Source: Avena insularis (taxonomy: Eukaryota > Streptophyta > Magnoliopsida > Poales > Poaceae). Taken from it: a stretch of 64,000 nt of DNA. The notes below the pieces were generated by a model. The model was not told the origin of the DNA, did no database searches, and was given only the letters and a program-made list of their open reading frames with translations. Numbering within the stretch: the stretch's first letter is position 1; each line of letters opens with the position of its first letter. The stretch is from the NCBI GenBank assembly GCA_023614405.1, contig CM042694.1, forward strand, positions 129,089,711 through 129,153,710, read 5' to 3'. Both the position numbers and the translations under genes were made by a program. Positions 46,595-57,694 of this stretch are shown one piece after another.

Positions 46595-47097
46595 ATATTG
46601 ATTATCATGTATAGTTTTTTTCCCATACCTTAGAAAGACCTTTGATGCTTCTTGACATGCAACTTTGAAATTTACCTTTGTGAATATGTTTGACTAAATT
46701 TATATTATTTGAGAAGTGCAATTGCACGTGCAAGCTAATATGTTTGACTAACATCTTATTGCGCTATCTGGAATATTTGTAAAAACGCATTTAATTTTTT
46801 TATTACCAAAATTCAAACTAGTGACAGGCAGGATAATGGGTCTGTCACTACTAAACCCTATAGAGCCGCGGCCTTTGATCGCGACCAGTGACATGCATTC
46901 CTTTTGCCTGTCATTAGTATACACATACTAGTGACAGGCACGCATAGATGCCTGTCACTAGGACACATACTAGTGGCAGGCACTTGTCTGTCACTAGTAA
47001 CCTCATACCAGTGACTAGTCATCAGTGACAGGCGCTTTGCCTGTCACTAATGGGCCTTTTAAGCCTGTCACTGGTAGCCTATTCCGTAGTAGTGTTT

Positions 47098-48220
47098 GGC
47101 AGAAGCTCCCAACTCCATCTCACCCTTTATTGACCAACTTTTGCATGGTTATGATCTACTCAACCTATTATATCAACCCATACTCTCCTTGTTCCAATTG
47201 AAGCATTGTAATTCTAAACCAACATGGTTTTGGAGGCAAGATGATAATCTATTTAGACATCCTTATAATCAACAAAGTTTGGCATCCAGGTTTAAATCAC
47301 CTAAGCATGTTTTAGACCAAATACTTGCACCAATCTAATCTAAAATACATAGTCTTCAACCCCATATCCTTGTTGGTGCAATTAGAGCCCTAGAACCCAT
47401 CTCTCCATCTAGTTAAAGAGGTCTAGTCAATAACCTTGCATAAGATCATCTTCCCTCTCTAGTTCCTCGTTTTCTTCAATCCAAGTTTAAATCCCCAAAT
47501 ACCAAGGTATGGAGTTGATAGCTAGAGCAAGTGGCATTCCAAAGCCTTGGAAATAAAATATATTAAAGGTTTTTCTATACTTATTTCCTAAAACTGATTT
47601 ATGACTCTCTTTTTCCAAAAACTTCAAATCTCCTCTTATTGAAGAAAGTTTGTTTTTATACACAACACTTTTTTAACTTAGGCAAAATTTAGGCCTCTAT
47701 TATGTTCCCTATCTTCCTACTTCAAAAATAAATATTTCTAAAAAAATTACTATTTTTTTTGCCTATTTCCTTAAATTTTAGAAATGCAAAAATATATGTT
47801 TTAAATAGTTTTCTTCTTCAATAAATTATGGGTAAATTTCCCAATGTGTGATATCGTATTTGGGACCATTTCACACCAAAAAATCACTTGGTCAAACTCA
47901 ACTTCTCAAAGTAAAACCCTTGTCCCCTTGTGCTTGGAAGTGAAGAAGAGAGAGAGAAGTAGGCATATCTTGTATATCTTTATAAATAATTGCAGCAGTA
48001 GCTACCATCCCCCCCTCCACTATCTTCTCGACTCCAGGACCCCACCACATCCCTCTCCACCACCCCTGTGGTCTATCCCCTGCACTGATCCTCCTTATAT
48101 AATATAAGGAACCTTTGCTCCTCCTTCCAACTACCACGACGCCGCCGCACTCCCCCATTTCCCACATCGGGACTCAAACCCTAGATCTCACTAGCTGCAC
48201 GCCCACTGACCAAGCTCCAC
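47098..48220. other. Unassigned sequence right of the CACTA element
   Basis: It continues the sequence left of 42587. There is no gene with a domain. A perfect palindrome CCTTATATAATATAAGG at about 48094-48110 and a pyrimidine-rich part near 48000-48080 are the only structures seen. Confidence 0.45.
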
Positions 48221-48225
48221 CATGC

Positions 48226-48440
48226 CTAGACTAAGCTCATCCGCGTGTGGACCAAGCTCCGCCGCGTGTAGACCAAGCTCCTCCGCCCGTGGACCAAGCT
48301 CATTCGCCCGTGGACGTCTAGGTGGGCGAAGAAGATCGGCGTGTGGCTGGGCGAAGAAGATTGTCCGCGCGTGGTCGTCGCACCAGCGGTGGGCGAAGCA
48401 GATCCGTGCATGATCGTCGCGCCAGCGGTGGGCGAAACAG
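48226..48440 (+). repeat. Two short tandem repeats, GC-rich
   Basis: Four imperfect copies of an about 24-bp unit around CCAAGCTCxTCCGCCCGTGGA lie at 48226-48315. They are followed by about two copies of an about 47-bp unit around CGCCAGCGGTGGGCGAA at 48370-48440. Frames across them are simple repeats, not a recognised protein. Confidence 0.65.
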
Positions 48441-48994
48441 ATTAGCGCGTGGTCATTAGCGTTAGGATTTTGTTTACAAATACATAGAATAGCAGAATAG
48501 AGAGGCTCTCAATAATAGCTTTAGTGTTTAAAAAATCTTCTGCTTTCGTTTTTTATTTTTGAAGAAATTTATGTAATATGTGAAATATATAAATATATAT
48601 AAAAATATTGTGTTAAAATGGGTTCACAATAAATATTGCTAATATGTATATAAATAAACTAAAATTATCGAATCGTATTGGGATTACCAACGTAAATCAG
48701 TTATTAGTAATATAATATACTTCAGTGGTCCTGGAAGGTGTAACTCGGCAAATAATGCGTGGTTACACGACAATATAATTCTGCCATCTTCCATAATGTA
48801 CCGAGGCACATCCTCTATCGCGCTGCAGAAACGCTAGCTCGGCGGATCAAGTTGTGCCGCGCCAAAAAATTCGTCGCCATTGCACAATTCCCGACGCAGT
48901 TATCCCTCTCGGTTTTTTTTTGCCGCGCCAGCGCGAGCACGGAGACTAAGGCTGTGCCTCGGCGTCTATAAGCGCTGGCAGCCCGAGAACCGTG

Positions 48995-49121
48995 TTGTAG
49001 TGTTCCTTCATTTGTTGTGAGTATCCCGAGCTTCGTACAGTACAACACAATTCACGAGTTGTAGTGTTTCTTCATTTGTTGTGAGTATCCCGAGTTTCAT
49101 ACAGTACAACACAATTCACAT
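48995..49121 (+). repeat. 64-bp tandem duplication
   Basis: The unit starting TTGTAGTGTTYCTTCATTTG occurs at 48995-49058 and 49059-49121 with about three differences. Both copies end in a TACAACACAATTCAC stretch. Confidence 0.85.
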
Positions 49122-50351
49122 CACAGTACATATTTCATAGCACATCACACACATTCTACAACACGATATAGACAACAATGACATTCCATTCATAATATAG
49201 TTAACACCACATATACCGCATCGATGATATCATCTTCACACATATTCAATCAACATAACCCCAAAATATAATGTGATGTTGACAACCCAAAGTACATGAT
49301 ATCGAAATGAGACAACGTTAAAACATTATCTTAGTTTTTTTTAGAATAAACCATTATCTTTGTTAGCTTGCTGCCTTTGCAATGAAGGCTAGAAGTAGGA
49401 AAACAGCCGTGTCTTTTCAAGACCCTAGGCCCACGAGCCCAAGGGGCTAGCTCTTCCTGTCTCGCCTCTTAATTTTTGGAGAAGAAAGGAGTAGTTATGG
49501 AGGAAGGTGAGATCCTCAGGACATCCAACACCTCAAATTGTCCCGGAAGTATGCTTCAATAGAAAAATATAGCATAATAAGTTGACATGCATAATTATCA
49601 ATAAGATGAATTAAGAAAGATTGAAATAATTATATGCTACTAGATGTGAAAAGAAAACAGATGATGAGAACCTTGCCAACAAAATATTTGCTTGCCAGCT
49701 CTATTATCAGAGTCTTCACGACATCATATTATGTTTTCATGTTCGTCCTCATCTATCTGCATCGTGCTCTAGGTTACGATCCAATCGGAAGTTCTTTATC
49801 CCGACACACAATGTAGAACGACATCACTGCTTTGAGGTCACATTGTACGAAACACCCTTAATTCAAATTTTATCTTGTACACTACCATCACAATAGCGAT
49901 GGGTGGAAAAGGTTTGCGCCCCATGATAGTCCTGTTACACACAAATGAGGTATTTTATTTATATTGTAATAGCGAGTATATCATCTTAGGTACATTCTGT
50001 AAGTGAATATCTATAATAACCTGAAGCGATGGGGGCAGACAGAACATACGTCTACCACTCCACTCTTTTGCACGAAGATAGAGAGAAAATGACGAAGTTT
50101 GCCAATTCCACTCTCTTACACAAATTCCCTAGAGCGACAGGCAAAAAGGAACAAACTTAACCAGCATATTTTTCCATGGCATGAGGGCGGAGGGTTAGGA
50201 AGGCTCATCACATGTCTCTTCTTTCCTGATTATGTTTATAGCTTTGTACATAGTAGAAGCTCTGCACACAACTTTCGATCCGTAGCCAGAAAAATAGGCT
50301 CACGGTTTGAGAGGACTTTCAGACTTAGGAACTGCAAAACTATTATAAATA
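49122..50351. other. Unassigned low-copy sequence
   Basis: AT-rich, with short open frames only. Part of the minus strand (about 49600-50350) contains possible exon-like stretches between plausible splice sites, but no protein family is recognised. Confidence 0.4.
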
Positions 50352-50475
50352 CTACCTCCGTCCCAAAATAAGTGACTTGAGTTTGTCTAAATTCACATGT
50401 ACCTATGTACTAAAACGTGTCTAGATACATCCGAATCTAGACAAACCCACGTCACTTATTTTGGGACGGAGGGAG
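50352..50475. mobile_element. Stowaway MITE (124 bp)
   Basis: It is flanked by TA on both sides (50350-50351, 50476-50477). The ends are inverted repeats: left CTACCTCCGTCCCAAAATAA, right (inverted) CTCCCTCCGTCCCAAAATAA. This is the signature of Tc1/mariner-derived Stowaway elements in grasses. Confidence 0.93.
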
Positions 50476-50477
50476 TA

Positions 50478-51748
50478 CATGATCTACTTAACTTTAGAGA
50501 AGAACAAAATAAATGCAAGAGAAAGGATTATACCTACACTAAGAGGAATCCTATTCCAGACCTCGGGTGACATAATGGACCTCGTATGGTATGTAAGAAG
50601 TGTGCCAACATTGACCACACGAGTTAAAGAATTTCAGTTATTCTTCAACACATGTGAGAAAATTGTAGTGCACATATTTAATGTGTTTAAGTTCCCCAAT
50701 TGGGCGCTACAACTTAGTTCAAAAACATCGAAAGGTAAATTAAAAGTGCTTACGAGAAGACTCCATAATGTAAGCCCTAATCATAGCAAAGTCATTTGAA
50801 ATGTGGCAATTATCATGCCAACAATAAAAAAATTGCATGATTAACCAAATGGACAATATAAATTAATTCAATATATTCATCGGCATGACTGACTAACCGC
50901 ATAGCAGGTTCATCGACACGACTGCTCATCTTCTTACGGTCCGACCAGTGGCTCGATCTTAGAGCAAGGCTCCTCGGAGCATCCCTCGATCGGAGTTGGC
51001 CGCGCCGCAAATTACGCAAGAAAAAAACTCAGCTGCCCCAATGAGGAACGTTTTGTTCTTTTGCGTTGAACGAGCAACTTTTAAAATATAATATACTTTT
51101 GCTTCGGTGTCCCCCCTCCCCCTCTCTTCAAACTTTGACAAACAAAAACTCGATACCGATTCGTTTCGAAGACCATACAAACCCACCAAAGCCTGTATGG
51201 TCCTTTCAGACATATACTTAACGTACACGTATACTCACGTGCCTGCGGGATGTGGAAATCGGGAGGTATATAGAAGCAGCAACACAATTTAAAAACGTGG
51301 CATGCAAAGACTTTGATCGCAATAACGGGGGGTGGGATCAACCGCTTGGAACGTGGAGTATACCCAATTCGACCAGTACACCTATATGGAGATATACATG
51401 GTCTAGATTTGGGTCTCATGCAAACTTAAGTTTTAGAGGAACACCGAAGCACAACTCAATATAATAGTAAGTTTTTGTGAAGTACGTCATATCTATGACC
51501 ATGTATTTTGTACTACTCGCTGACGAGACATCGAGATCCAATGAACCGGTTAAGTGTTGAAGCCAAAGACACGTACGCATCATCCATGCAGTTTTAGTTT
51601 CTTTGCTGTCACAAGACACGGTCTGCTTTGGGAAACAAGTCAAGAGACTCAGTTTACAATGCGGATCTTAGCCAATTGGCGTTAAGCTCAGCGAACTGCA
51701 GCGGTGTAGGCGATGCTCATACGTTGTTACTTACCTAAAGCACTTGTC
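50478..51748. other. Unassigned sequence upstream of the inhibitor gene
   Basis: There is no convincing coding sequence on the plus strand. On the minus strand 50520-50800 has long stretches free of stops that could be exons of a degraded gene. The 300-bp region before the TATA box at 51749 is the presumed promoter of the inhibitor gene. Confidence 0.4.
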
Positions 51749-51756
51749 TATATAAG
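51749..51756 (+). promoter_or_regulatory. TATA box of the protease-inhibitor gene
   Basis: TATATAAG at 51749-51756 lies about 235 bp before the ATG. With a possible 5'UTR intron at 51833-51971 the leader would be about 75 nt. Confidence 0.65.
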
Positions 51757-51832
51757 TATACGCTAACTCTACAGACCTATCTACGTCGATCAATCGAACA
51801 CAATCTACTAGCTTTCTTCTTCCCATCGGCTG

Positions 51833-51971
51833 GTAGGAATTGTTGGTTCATCCTATTAATTTCCTGCATATCGATTCATTTACGCTTCATTACCAAATGT
51901 TCTACGTACCTCTAGCTAGCATGTGAGCTGTTGTTAACGTTTGTATACTTGTTGGTGAATATATTTTTCAG
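51833..51971 (+). other. Possible 5'UTR intron of the protease-inhibitor gene
   Basis: The donor GGCTG|GTAGGA and the acceptor TATTTTTCAG with a T-rich tract bound 139 bp with no start codon needed from it. Not proven. Confidence 0.4.
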
Positions 51972-51989
51972 TTCGTGCTAGTAGGCGTG

Positions 51990-52241
51990 ATGGGGAGAGC
52001 CATGGCGGGCGTCGTCAGCGGTGCGACTGCTGCGGGTGACGACCAGAAGTCGTCGTGGCCGGAGGTTGTGGGCTGGGACGTTATTCCGGCGGGGCTGAAG
52101 GTCTACGGCGATAGGCCGGACGTCGTGCTGGAGATCCATACCGTCGGCGACGATGTGCCACCGGGGCACGACGACCACCGCGTCCGCCTCTTCCTTGCCG
52201 CCGGCACCACAAATATCGCCCAGACGCCCGTTGTTGGCTAG
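51990..52241 (+). CDS. Potato inhibitor I family serine-protease inhibitor (CI-2-like)
   Basis: An intact 83-residue protein with no signal peptide, so probably cytosolic, like barley CI-2. The family signature is clear: SSWPEVVG (residues 21-28), the DRPD stretch (41-44), the binding loop VGDDVPPGHDD (52-62), RVRLF (64-68) and the C-terminus NIAQTPVVG (75-83). It has no cysteines, as in cereal members. By alignment with CI-2 the scissile bond would be Pro58-Gly59 instead of Met-Glu. Arg64 and Arg66, which brace the loop, are kept. Members usually block subtilisin- or chymotrypsin-like proteases in defence and seed protein control. The start at 51990 is the first ATG in frame; 52002 (MAGVV) is an alternative. 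It is the only intact host gene seen, and lies between a Stowaway MITE and a large CACTA element. Confidence 0.9.
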   Translation: MGRAMAGVVSGATAAGDDQKSSWPEVVGWDVIPAGLKVYGDRPDVVLEIHTVGDDVPPGHDDHRVRLFLAAGTTNIAQTPVVG

Positions 52242-52357
52242 CCCGCGCCGGCGAGCCTGTTGCGTCTCCTGCTTGCGATGCGTGTGTTGGTGTGTGTGGC
52301 TACTATCTAGTACTATCACTGTGTGCAGAGTATGACCTGATCACCATATATACATGG

Positions 52358-52462
52358 AATAATGCTGGATTCTTTTGGAATTCTGGTGGTGAATCAACAC
52401 GGTGAGAAGAAATAAGCACGAGGTTTTTAGTTTCCGAATCTTGTTTTATGCCTCCAAATAAA
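52358..52462 (+). terminator. Poly(A) signals after the protease-inhibitor gene
   Basis: AATAAT is at 52358-52363 and AATAAA at 52457-52462, about 120 and 220 bp after the stop codon. Either could serve as near-upstream element. Confidence 0.5.
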
Positions 52463-52590
52463 GTTGCCTGAACGCAGAACTTTTTGGTTTAGTGTTTGTC
52501 CATGATCCCAAAAAGAATGTTTCACGATTGAACCGGACACAAATGATGAGTATATCTGTTTTTTTTAGAGAGAACTGTGGTACTTTATTA

Positions 52591-52763
52591 CTGCACCCGT
52601 TTTAAATTATAAGATGTTTTAGCCATTTTTAAAACATATATGTATCTAGACGTCTTTTAATATGTATGTTCGGAGCAACATGAGTGAACCTACACACTAA
52701 AATGTAGGTAGATACATGTGTTTTAAAAACGCTAAAATATCATATATTTTGAAATGGATGGAG
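52591..52763. mobile_element. Stowaway-like MITE (173 bp)
   Basis: TA lies on both sides (52589-52590, 52764-52765). The left end is CTGCACCCGTTTTAAATTAT; the right end, inverted, is CTCCATCCATTTCAAAATAT. A GTTTTAGC/GCTAAAAT inner repeat is also inverted. It is more diverged than the MITE at 50352. Confidence 0.82.
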
Positions 52764-52969
52764 TATATCATAGTAACAATAGTACAACCAGCACGAAAGT
52801 TGTACACTGAGAAAACTAGGCTCGCCGTCAGCCATTCTTGCGACACTCGTCTTAGGCATGCCACTCGCTGTACCATCCCAAAATTTTCTAAATTTTGGAA
52901 TTATAAATAAAGTAGATAAATTGAAGGGAATTGTTTGACTGTCACTACTAGGAAAATGGCTATAGGTAA

Positions 52970-53340
52970 TCTGCACATCCGTGACGCACATGCTAGTGGT
53001 GTCCCACGGCTAAAATAGGCGTGGCGCACTGGCCACAGGTGTCCTACGTCTATCTACCATAATAGTGGCGCACATGCAGTTGGTGCGCCACGGTCGTGTG
53101 TGGGCCAGGCCCCTATACGGCCGTAGACCACATAGCCGTAGCGCACCCCGGTGAAGTGCGCTACAGGTGTGGCCGGTAGTTGTGGCGCACATGGCCTCCG
53201 TGCGCTACAGGCAAGATCGGGCCACCCGTCTTTGTGCTTCGAAAACTGCATGGCGCCTTTGCCGGTATGTGCGCCACGGATGTTCTTTACTCCTGTGGCG
53301 CACCCCCCATGTGCGCCATGGATGTGCGTTCTGCTACTTC
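52970..53340. repeat. Left subterminal repeat array of the CACTA element
   Basis: About a dozen direct and inverted copies of a GTGCGCCACGG / GTGGCGCAC core, 20-40 bp apart. In CACTA elements such arrays bind the transposon's own DNA-binding protein (family knowledge). Confidence 0.85.
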
Positions 53341-53586
53341 TTTTTGGCAGATACACCTTTGCACATTTGACTAGATCTCACCATCTCACACTTCACTTTC
53401 CCTCCTTCTTCCTCCTTGGATCTCGCCCCCCTCCTCCTTCCACCTCAATTTCTCCACTCTTTCACCATTTGTAGCATGTAAAACTTACCTTGGATGCTAC
53501 ATACATAATAGAGGAAAGCTCTCCTTCCGGCCACCATCTCTCGGTATGTTACCTCTCCTTCGAGATCTTCTCGGTCTCTCATCTAG

Positions 53587-53879
53587 GTAAGTTGTCTATG
53601 TAAGAGGATGTGTTTATGTGTATGGATGATATATGGTCACATATCTATGGAGAGGATCGATGCTCTCATGTGTTTGGAGAGCATGCATTGTATGCTCTCT
53701 CATATATTGGCATTGTTTTGCCAAAATGTTGATTCATTTCCATTTTAGCAAGACTTTGGCATTTCGCAAAGGTCCTAATTTTAGGATAGGTCATGCCGAA
53801 ATTTTCCATCGACCATTGCATGCATGCATTGGTTCTGTGGTTGTAATAAACTTCTAATTCTACCTTGTACACCGCGCAG
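53587..53879 (+). other. Probable 5'UTR intron of the transposase gene
   Basis: The donor AG|GTAAGT at 53587 and the acceptor CCGCGCAG ending at 53879 lie six bases before the ATG. The intron contains a segment (about 53718-53812) similar to one in the 5'UTR intron of the second gene (about 59003-59092). Confidence 0.6.
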
Positions 53880-53885
53880 GCAACC

Positions 53886-56800
53886 ATGGTCCGCATAATG
53901 AGCGAAGGCATTGTGTCTAGATTTTTGGAATGCGCGACGGCCGACATGATACGAAATAATATGACGGAGATAAGATGTCCGTGTAGAAGATGCAAACTCA
54001 ATTGGTTGATTGACCCAGATTCCGGAAATCTGCAGGCGCACCTGCTCCGCCATGGTTTCATGGATGGCTACACTCGGTGGATAAGTGATGACGAAGACGA
54101 TGAGGCCATAAATGGGGCGGCGGAAAATGAGAAAGGCGGGAAACATGATCTTGATCACGGCAAGGACGGGCGAGATGAAGAAGAGTCTCCTGGAGATGGT
54201 GAAGGTGCGGAAGCAGACCAGGATGATGATGATCTAGATGCCGGAGCAGACGATGGAACAACGTCAGGATGGGTGCGGGACTCTTATGTTCAAGAACTAC
54301 TTCTCAAGCAAACGAGTAACGCCAGGGCTGCCGCTAGAGAGAAAGCCAAGCTTGCGCAACTTGAGAAAGACGCGGTTACTCCATTGTATGAAGGATGCAA
54401 GCCCGATGATACCCGGTTGAATGTAACGCTCAAGGCTATGGAGATGAAGGCAAAACACAAATGGAACGACGCAAGCTTCGACGATATGATGGCATTCTGG
54501 CACGATCGTCTCCCGGAGGGGAACACGTGTCCAACTAGTATCGAGGACGCCAAGAAAATCGTGTGTCCTCTTGATCTACCGCACATTAGATACCACGTCT
54601 GCATCAACGATTGCATCATTTATCGGGGCGAGGACGCGGAGAAAACCACATGCCCGGTGTGCGGCGTTAGTCGATACAAGAAAGGGAAGAAAGCTCCTCG
54701 AAAAGTGGTATGATACTTTCCTATCACTCCTCGTCTGCAACGCTATTTCGCAGACCCTAAGGAAGCAAATCTCATGCGCTGGCATGCGGAAAGAAAGAAG
54801 CCAGCAGATGATGATGACCCTGAAAAGGACGAGCTACTGATGCACCCTTCAGATGGTAGCCAGTGGAAAGCATTAGACCACGAATTCCCAGAATTCAGTG
54901 GAGATTCGAGAAACATCAGGCTAGGTGCAAGCACCGATGGACTCAATCCGTTCGGTAGCAGTACGCGACACTTGGCCCGTGTTTGTATGGATGTACAACC
55001 TCCCTCCCTGGTTGTGCATGAAAAAGAAGTACATACAAATGAGTATGCTAATTCAAGGGCCAAAACAACCTGGTACCGGCATCAATCTATATCTCGGGCT
55101 GTTGAAAGAGGAGCTAGCCATGTTATGGGAATCCGGAGCCAATACGTATGACGCTGTCACACAAGATTATTTCACTATGAGAGCCGCGTTGGTCACTACG
55201 GTGCAAGACTATCCAGGTTGCGGATATTTCTCGGGGCAGGTTATCCAAGGATTCTACGCATGCGTTAGGTGCATGGATAACACGACCTATCTCCAACTAG
55301 AGAAAGATCCAGGGTCTTCGAAAACCGTGTTCATGGGGCACCGAAGATGGCTTGGAAAGAATGATGCATGGAGAAAACGTGGAGATCTGTTCAATGGAAA
55401 ATCCGAGACCCAAGGAATCCTAGAGCGGAGGAGCAGTGAAGAAGTGGGTGAATTGCTGAAAAACTGGAAAGAGTGTCCTAAACCGGGAAAGAAGCGAAAG
55501 AGGCAGCAAGACAAGCCGTTGATGAAGGTATGGAAAACAAGGTGCATTTTCGGGAGTTGCCATACTGGAAGTTTCTCCGCACGCCTCATAGCCTTGACAT
55601 CATGCATATCACGAAGAACGTGTGCGAGAGTCTAGTCACCACCCTAATCAACATGCCAGATAGGACGAAAGATGGTCCTAAAGCAAGGAACGACTTGATA
55701 TTCATGGGCATCCGAAGGATCTTCACGGAGGACGCCCTACTCCTGATGATCAGGAAGATGACGATGATCATCAGTCGGAGGCAACACAAGGTCGTCGAAA
55801 GGGTAAAAATGTCAAGAAGAACGAATATTACTGCCCCCCTTCGTGCTTCACACTAAGCCAGGATGAGATCAAACAGTTTTTCAAGTGCCTTCTAGGAGTC
55901 AAATTTCCTTACGGGTACGCTGGCAAGATAAGCAGGTACCTAGATGAGGCTAAGCAGAGGTTTAGTGGGATGAAGTCTCACGACTGTGCCGTGCTAATGA
56001 CGCAGATACTTCCGGTTGCACTACGAGGTATAATGGACGAGCATGTCCGAGAAACATTGTTTGGGCTCTGCAAGTTTTTCGACGTCGTCTCTCGAAAGTC
56101 AATTGGCATGAAAGCTCGGGAGGCTAGAAGAGGAGATCGTGGTGATACTATGCGAGCTCGAGATCTACTTATCGCCCGCATTCTTTGACATTATGGTGCA
56201 TCTGCTGGTCCATATCGTGGAGGATATCATCCAACTCGGGCCGATGTTCCTCCGCAGCATGATGCCATTCGAAAGGATGAACGGACACATCAAAGGATAC
56301 GTTCGCAACAGGTCCGTCCAGATGGAAGCATAGCCAAGGGCTTTCTGGCCGAAGAGTGCATCTCTTTCTGCATGAATTATCTAGGCATCGAGAACCCTGT
56401 CGGTCTTCCGTCAATAGGCACCTTGGCAAGCTCGATGGATCGGGTCAGCGAGAGGTTCGTCGCGTACTGCATGCAGACTACGATTGTCGACGTGCGGACT
56501 TTGATAGAGCAAACCTAGTCGCGCTACAACATTTAGAACTGGTCGATCCTTGGGTACAAAAGCACAAAAGGTCAATCGAGAAGAAGTATAGTGACCGGGG
56601 CATACAGAGGACGCAGGGAGAAATAATCAAAAAGCACAACTCAGATTTCACGCGTTGGTTTAGGCAGACGCTCCTAGATAATCCCCCGCAATCGCATTCT
56701 GCGGAGGAAAACATCATATTCACCTTGTCGCAGGGACCCATGCACAACCTGGTGACCTATCAGGCGTATGATATCAATGGCTACACATTCTACACAGAGG

Positions 56801-57361
56801 AAAAGGACAACAAGTGTGACTATCAGAACTCAGGCGTAACATCGGAATTCTACACCGATGACAACATGAAGGAAAGATTTTACGGAAGGATCGAGGAGAT
56901 CTGGGAGCTCGACTACTGTGGAGAAAAGGTGCCGATGTTCCGTGTCAGATAGGCCAAGAGCGTCGAAAGAGAAGACCGGTATTTTACAACCATGTTAATA
57001 CCCGAAGCAGCCAAATCCAAGGCCGGTGCGCCGTCGAAAAAATGAACCGTGGGTACTGGCTAGCAAAGTGGACCAATGTTTTTTTATTACTGACCCAACA
57101 AAGCCTAGCCGTGTTGTCGTGAGGAGAGGAAAAAGAAACATCATCGGAATGGATGGAGTCGCCAACGAGCAAGACTTTGACCAGTACGGTGATCCAAAGA
57201 TTGAAGATGACGACGACTACGATGAAAAAACATACATCACAAGAAGAAAAAGGACAACCTTACCCAAAAAAGGTAGCCCGTTCGAGCGAAGAAACATAAA
57301 AGTGCCAGGGCTAAATTATTCAACCGCGGCAAAGAAGGGAAAAAAGATTGTAAAACGCTAG
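53886..57361 (+). pseudogene. TNP2-type CACTA transposase gene, frameshifted
   Basis: The start is ATG 53886 (MVRIMSEG). Domain order: an N-terminal transposase-associated zinc-binding domain (IRCPCRRCK at residues 29-37, LLRHGFMDGYTRW at 53-65); an acidic linker; the TNP2 region with CPVCGVSRYKKGKK, YNLPPWLCMKKKY, SMLIQGPKQPG and PHSLDIMHITKNV; a DUF4218 region (55855-56330: LGVKFPYGYAGKIS, MMPFERMNGHIKGYVRNRS); a DUF4216 region (56740-56950: YQAYDINGYTFYTEE); and a Lys-rich C-terminus to TAG 57359-57361. TNP2 is the cut-and-paste transposase of CACTA elements. Lesions: a TGA at 54711 and a TAG at about 56950, each where the family has Trp, and frameshifts near 54955, 55535, 55845, 56118, 56330, 56510 and 57025. 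No coding intron is evident. Confidence 0.87.
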
Positions 57362-57575
57362 CTCAAAAAAGATTGTATTGATGCATATGGATGGCATATT
57401 ATTAATGGACACATTATTATTTAATTTCTTTCTACTTTGAATCACTTTTGTACCACTTTTGATGATATATATGTACCATTTTTGTCATATAAAATATATA
57501 ACATATATTTTATATAGTTTACATAATTTTTGGAATATTTTTTAACATTTTAAAGTAGTTTTAAAATAAAAACAA

Positions 57576-57615
57576 AAAATGGGGGCACCAGGGTTCGAAC
57601 CTGGGTGCTCCAGGT
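57576..57615 (-). other. tRNA-like T-arm / B-box sequence
   Basis: The minus strand has CACCCAGGTTCGAACCCTGG, a T-arm with the Pol III B-box consensus GGTTCGAACCC. No complete cloverleaf or clear A-box is found upstream, so this is a tRNA-derived fragment or a chance hairpin. Confidence 0.3.
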
Positions 57616-57694
57616 TTAGTGAGCGTACATAGCTAGGGCGAAACCAGTGGGATATGCAAGTGCTAGTGTGGCGGCAGCTATTTGTTTGACTTGA

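Larger units (their letters stand above)
42587..47094 (+). mobile_element. CACTA DNA transposon (4508 bp), non-autonomous, with Ulp1-like relic
   Basis: The left end is CACTACTGTAAAAAGG; the right end, inverted, reads CACTACTACGGAATAGG. The 3-bp duplication TTT is at 42584-42586 and 47095-47097. Both ends carry many direct and inverted copies of a CAGTGACAGGCA-like motif (subterminal repeats at about 42600-42910 and 46815-47080), as expected for CACTA transposase binding. No TNP2 transposase is visible. Inside are a GC-rich leader (43170-43450), a degenerate Ulp1-like gene and an unassigned exon-like frame. Confidence 0.9.

Noticed and set aside
48226..48440. CRISPR-like spaced repeats
   Set aside because: The units are directly adjacent, imperfect and without unique spacers; a plain tandem repeat in plant DNA.
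53054..53474. Overlapping frames of 60-107 codons on both strands with many Cys and His
   Set aside because: They translate the subterminal GTGCGCCACGG repeats and C-rich leader, not a protein.
57576..57660. A functional tRNA gene
   Set aside because: Only the T-arm/B-box is present; no acceptor-stem partner, anticodon arm or A-box could be paired.
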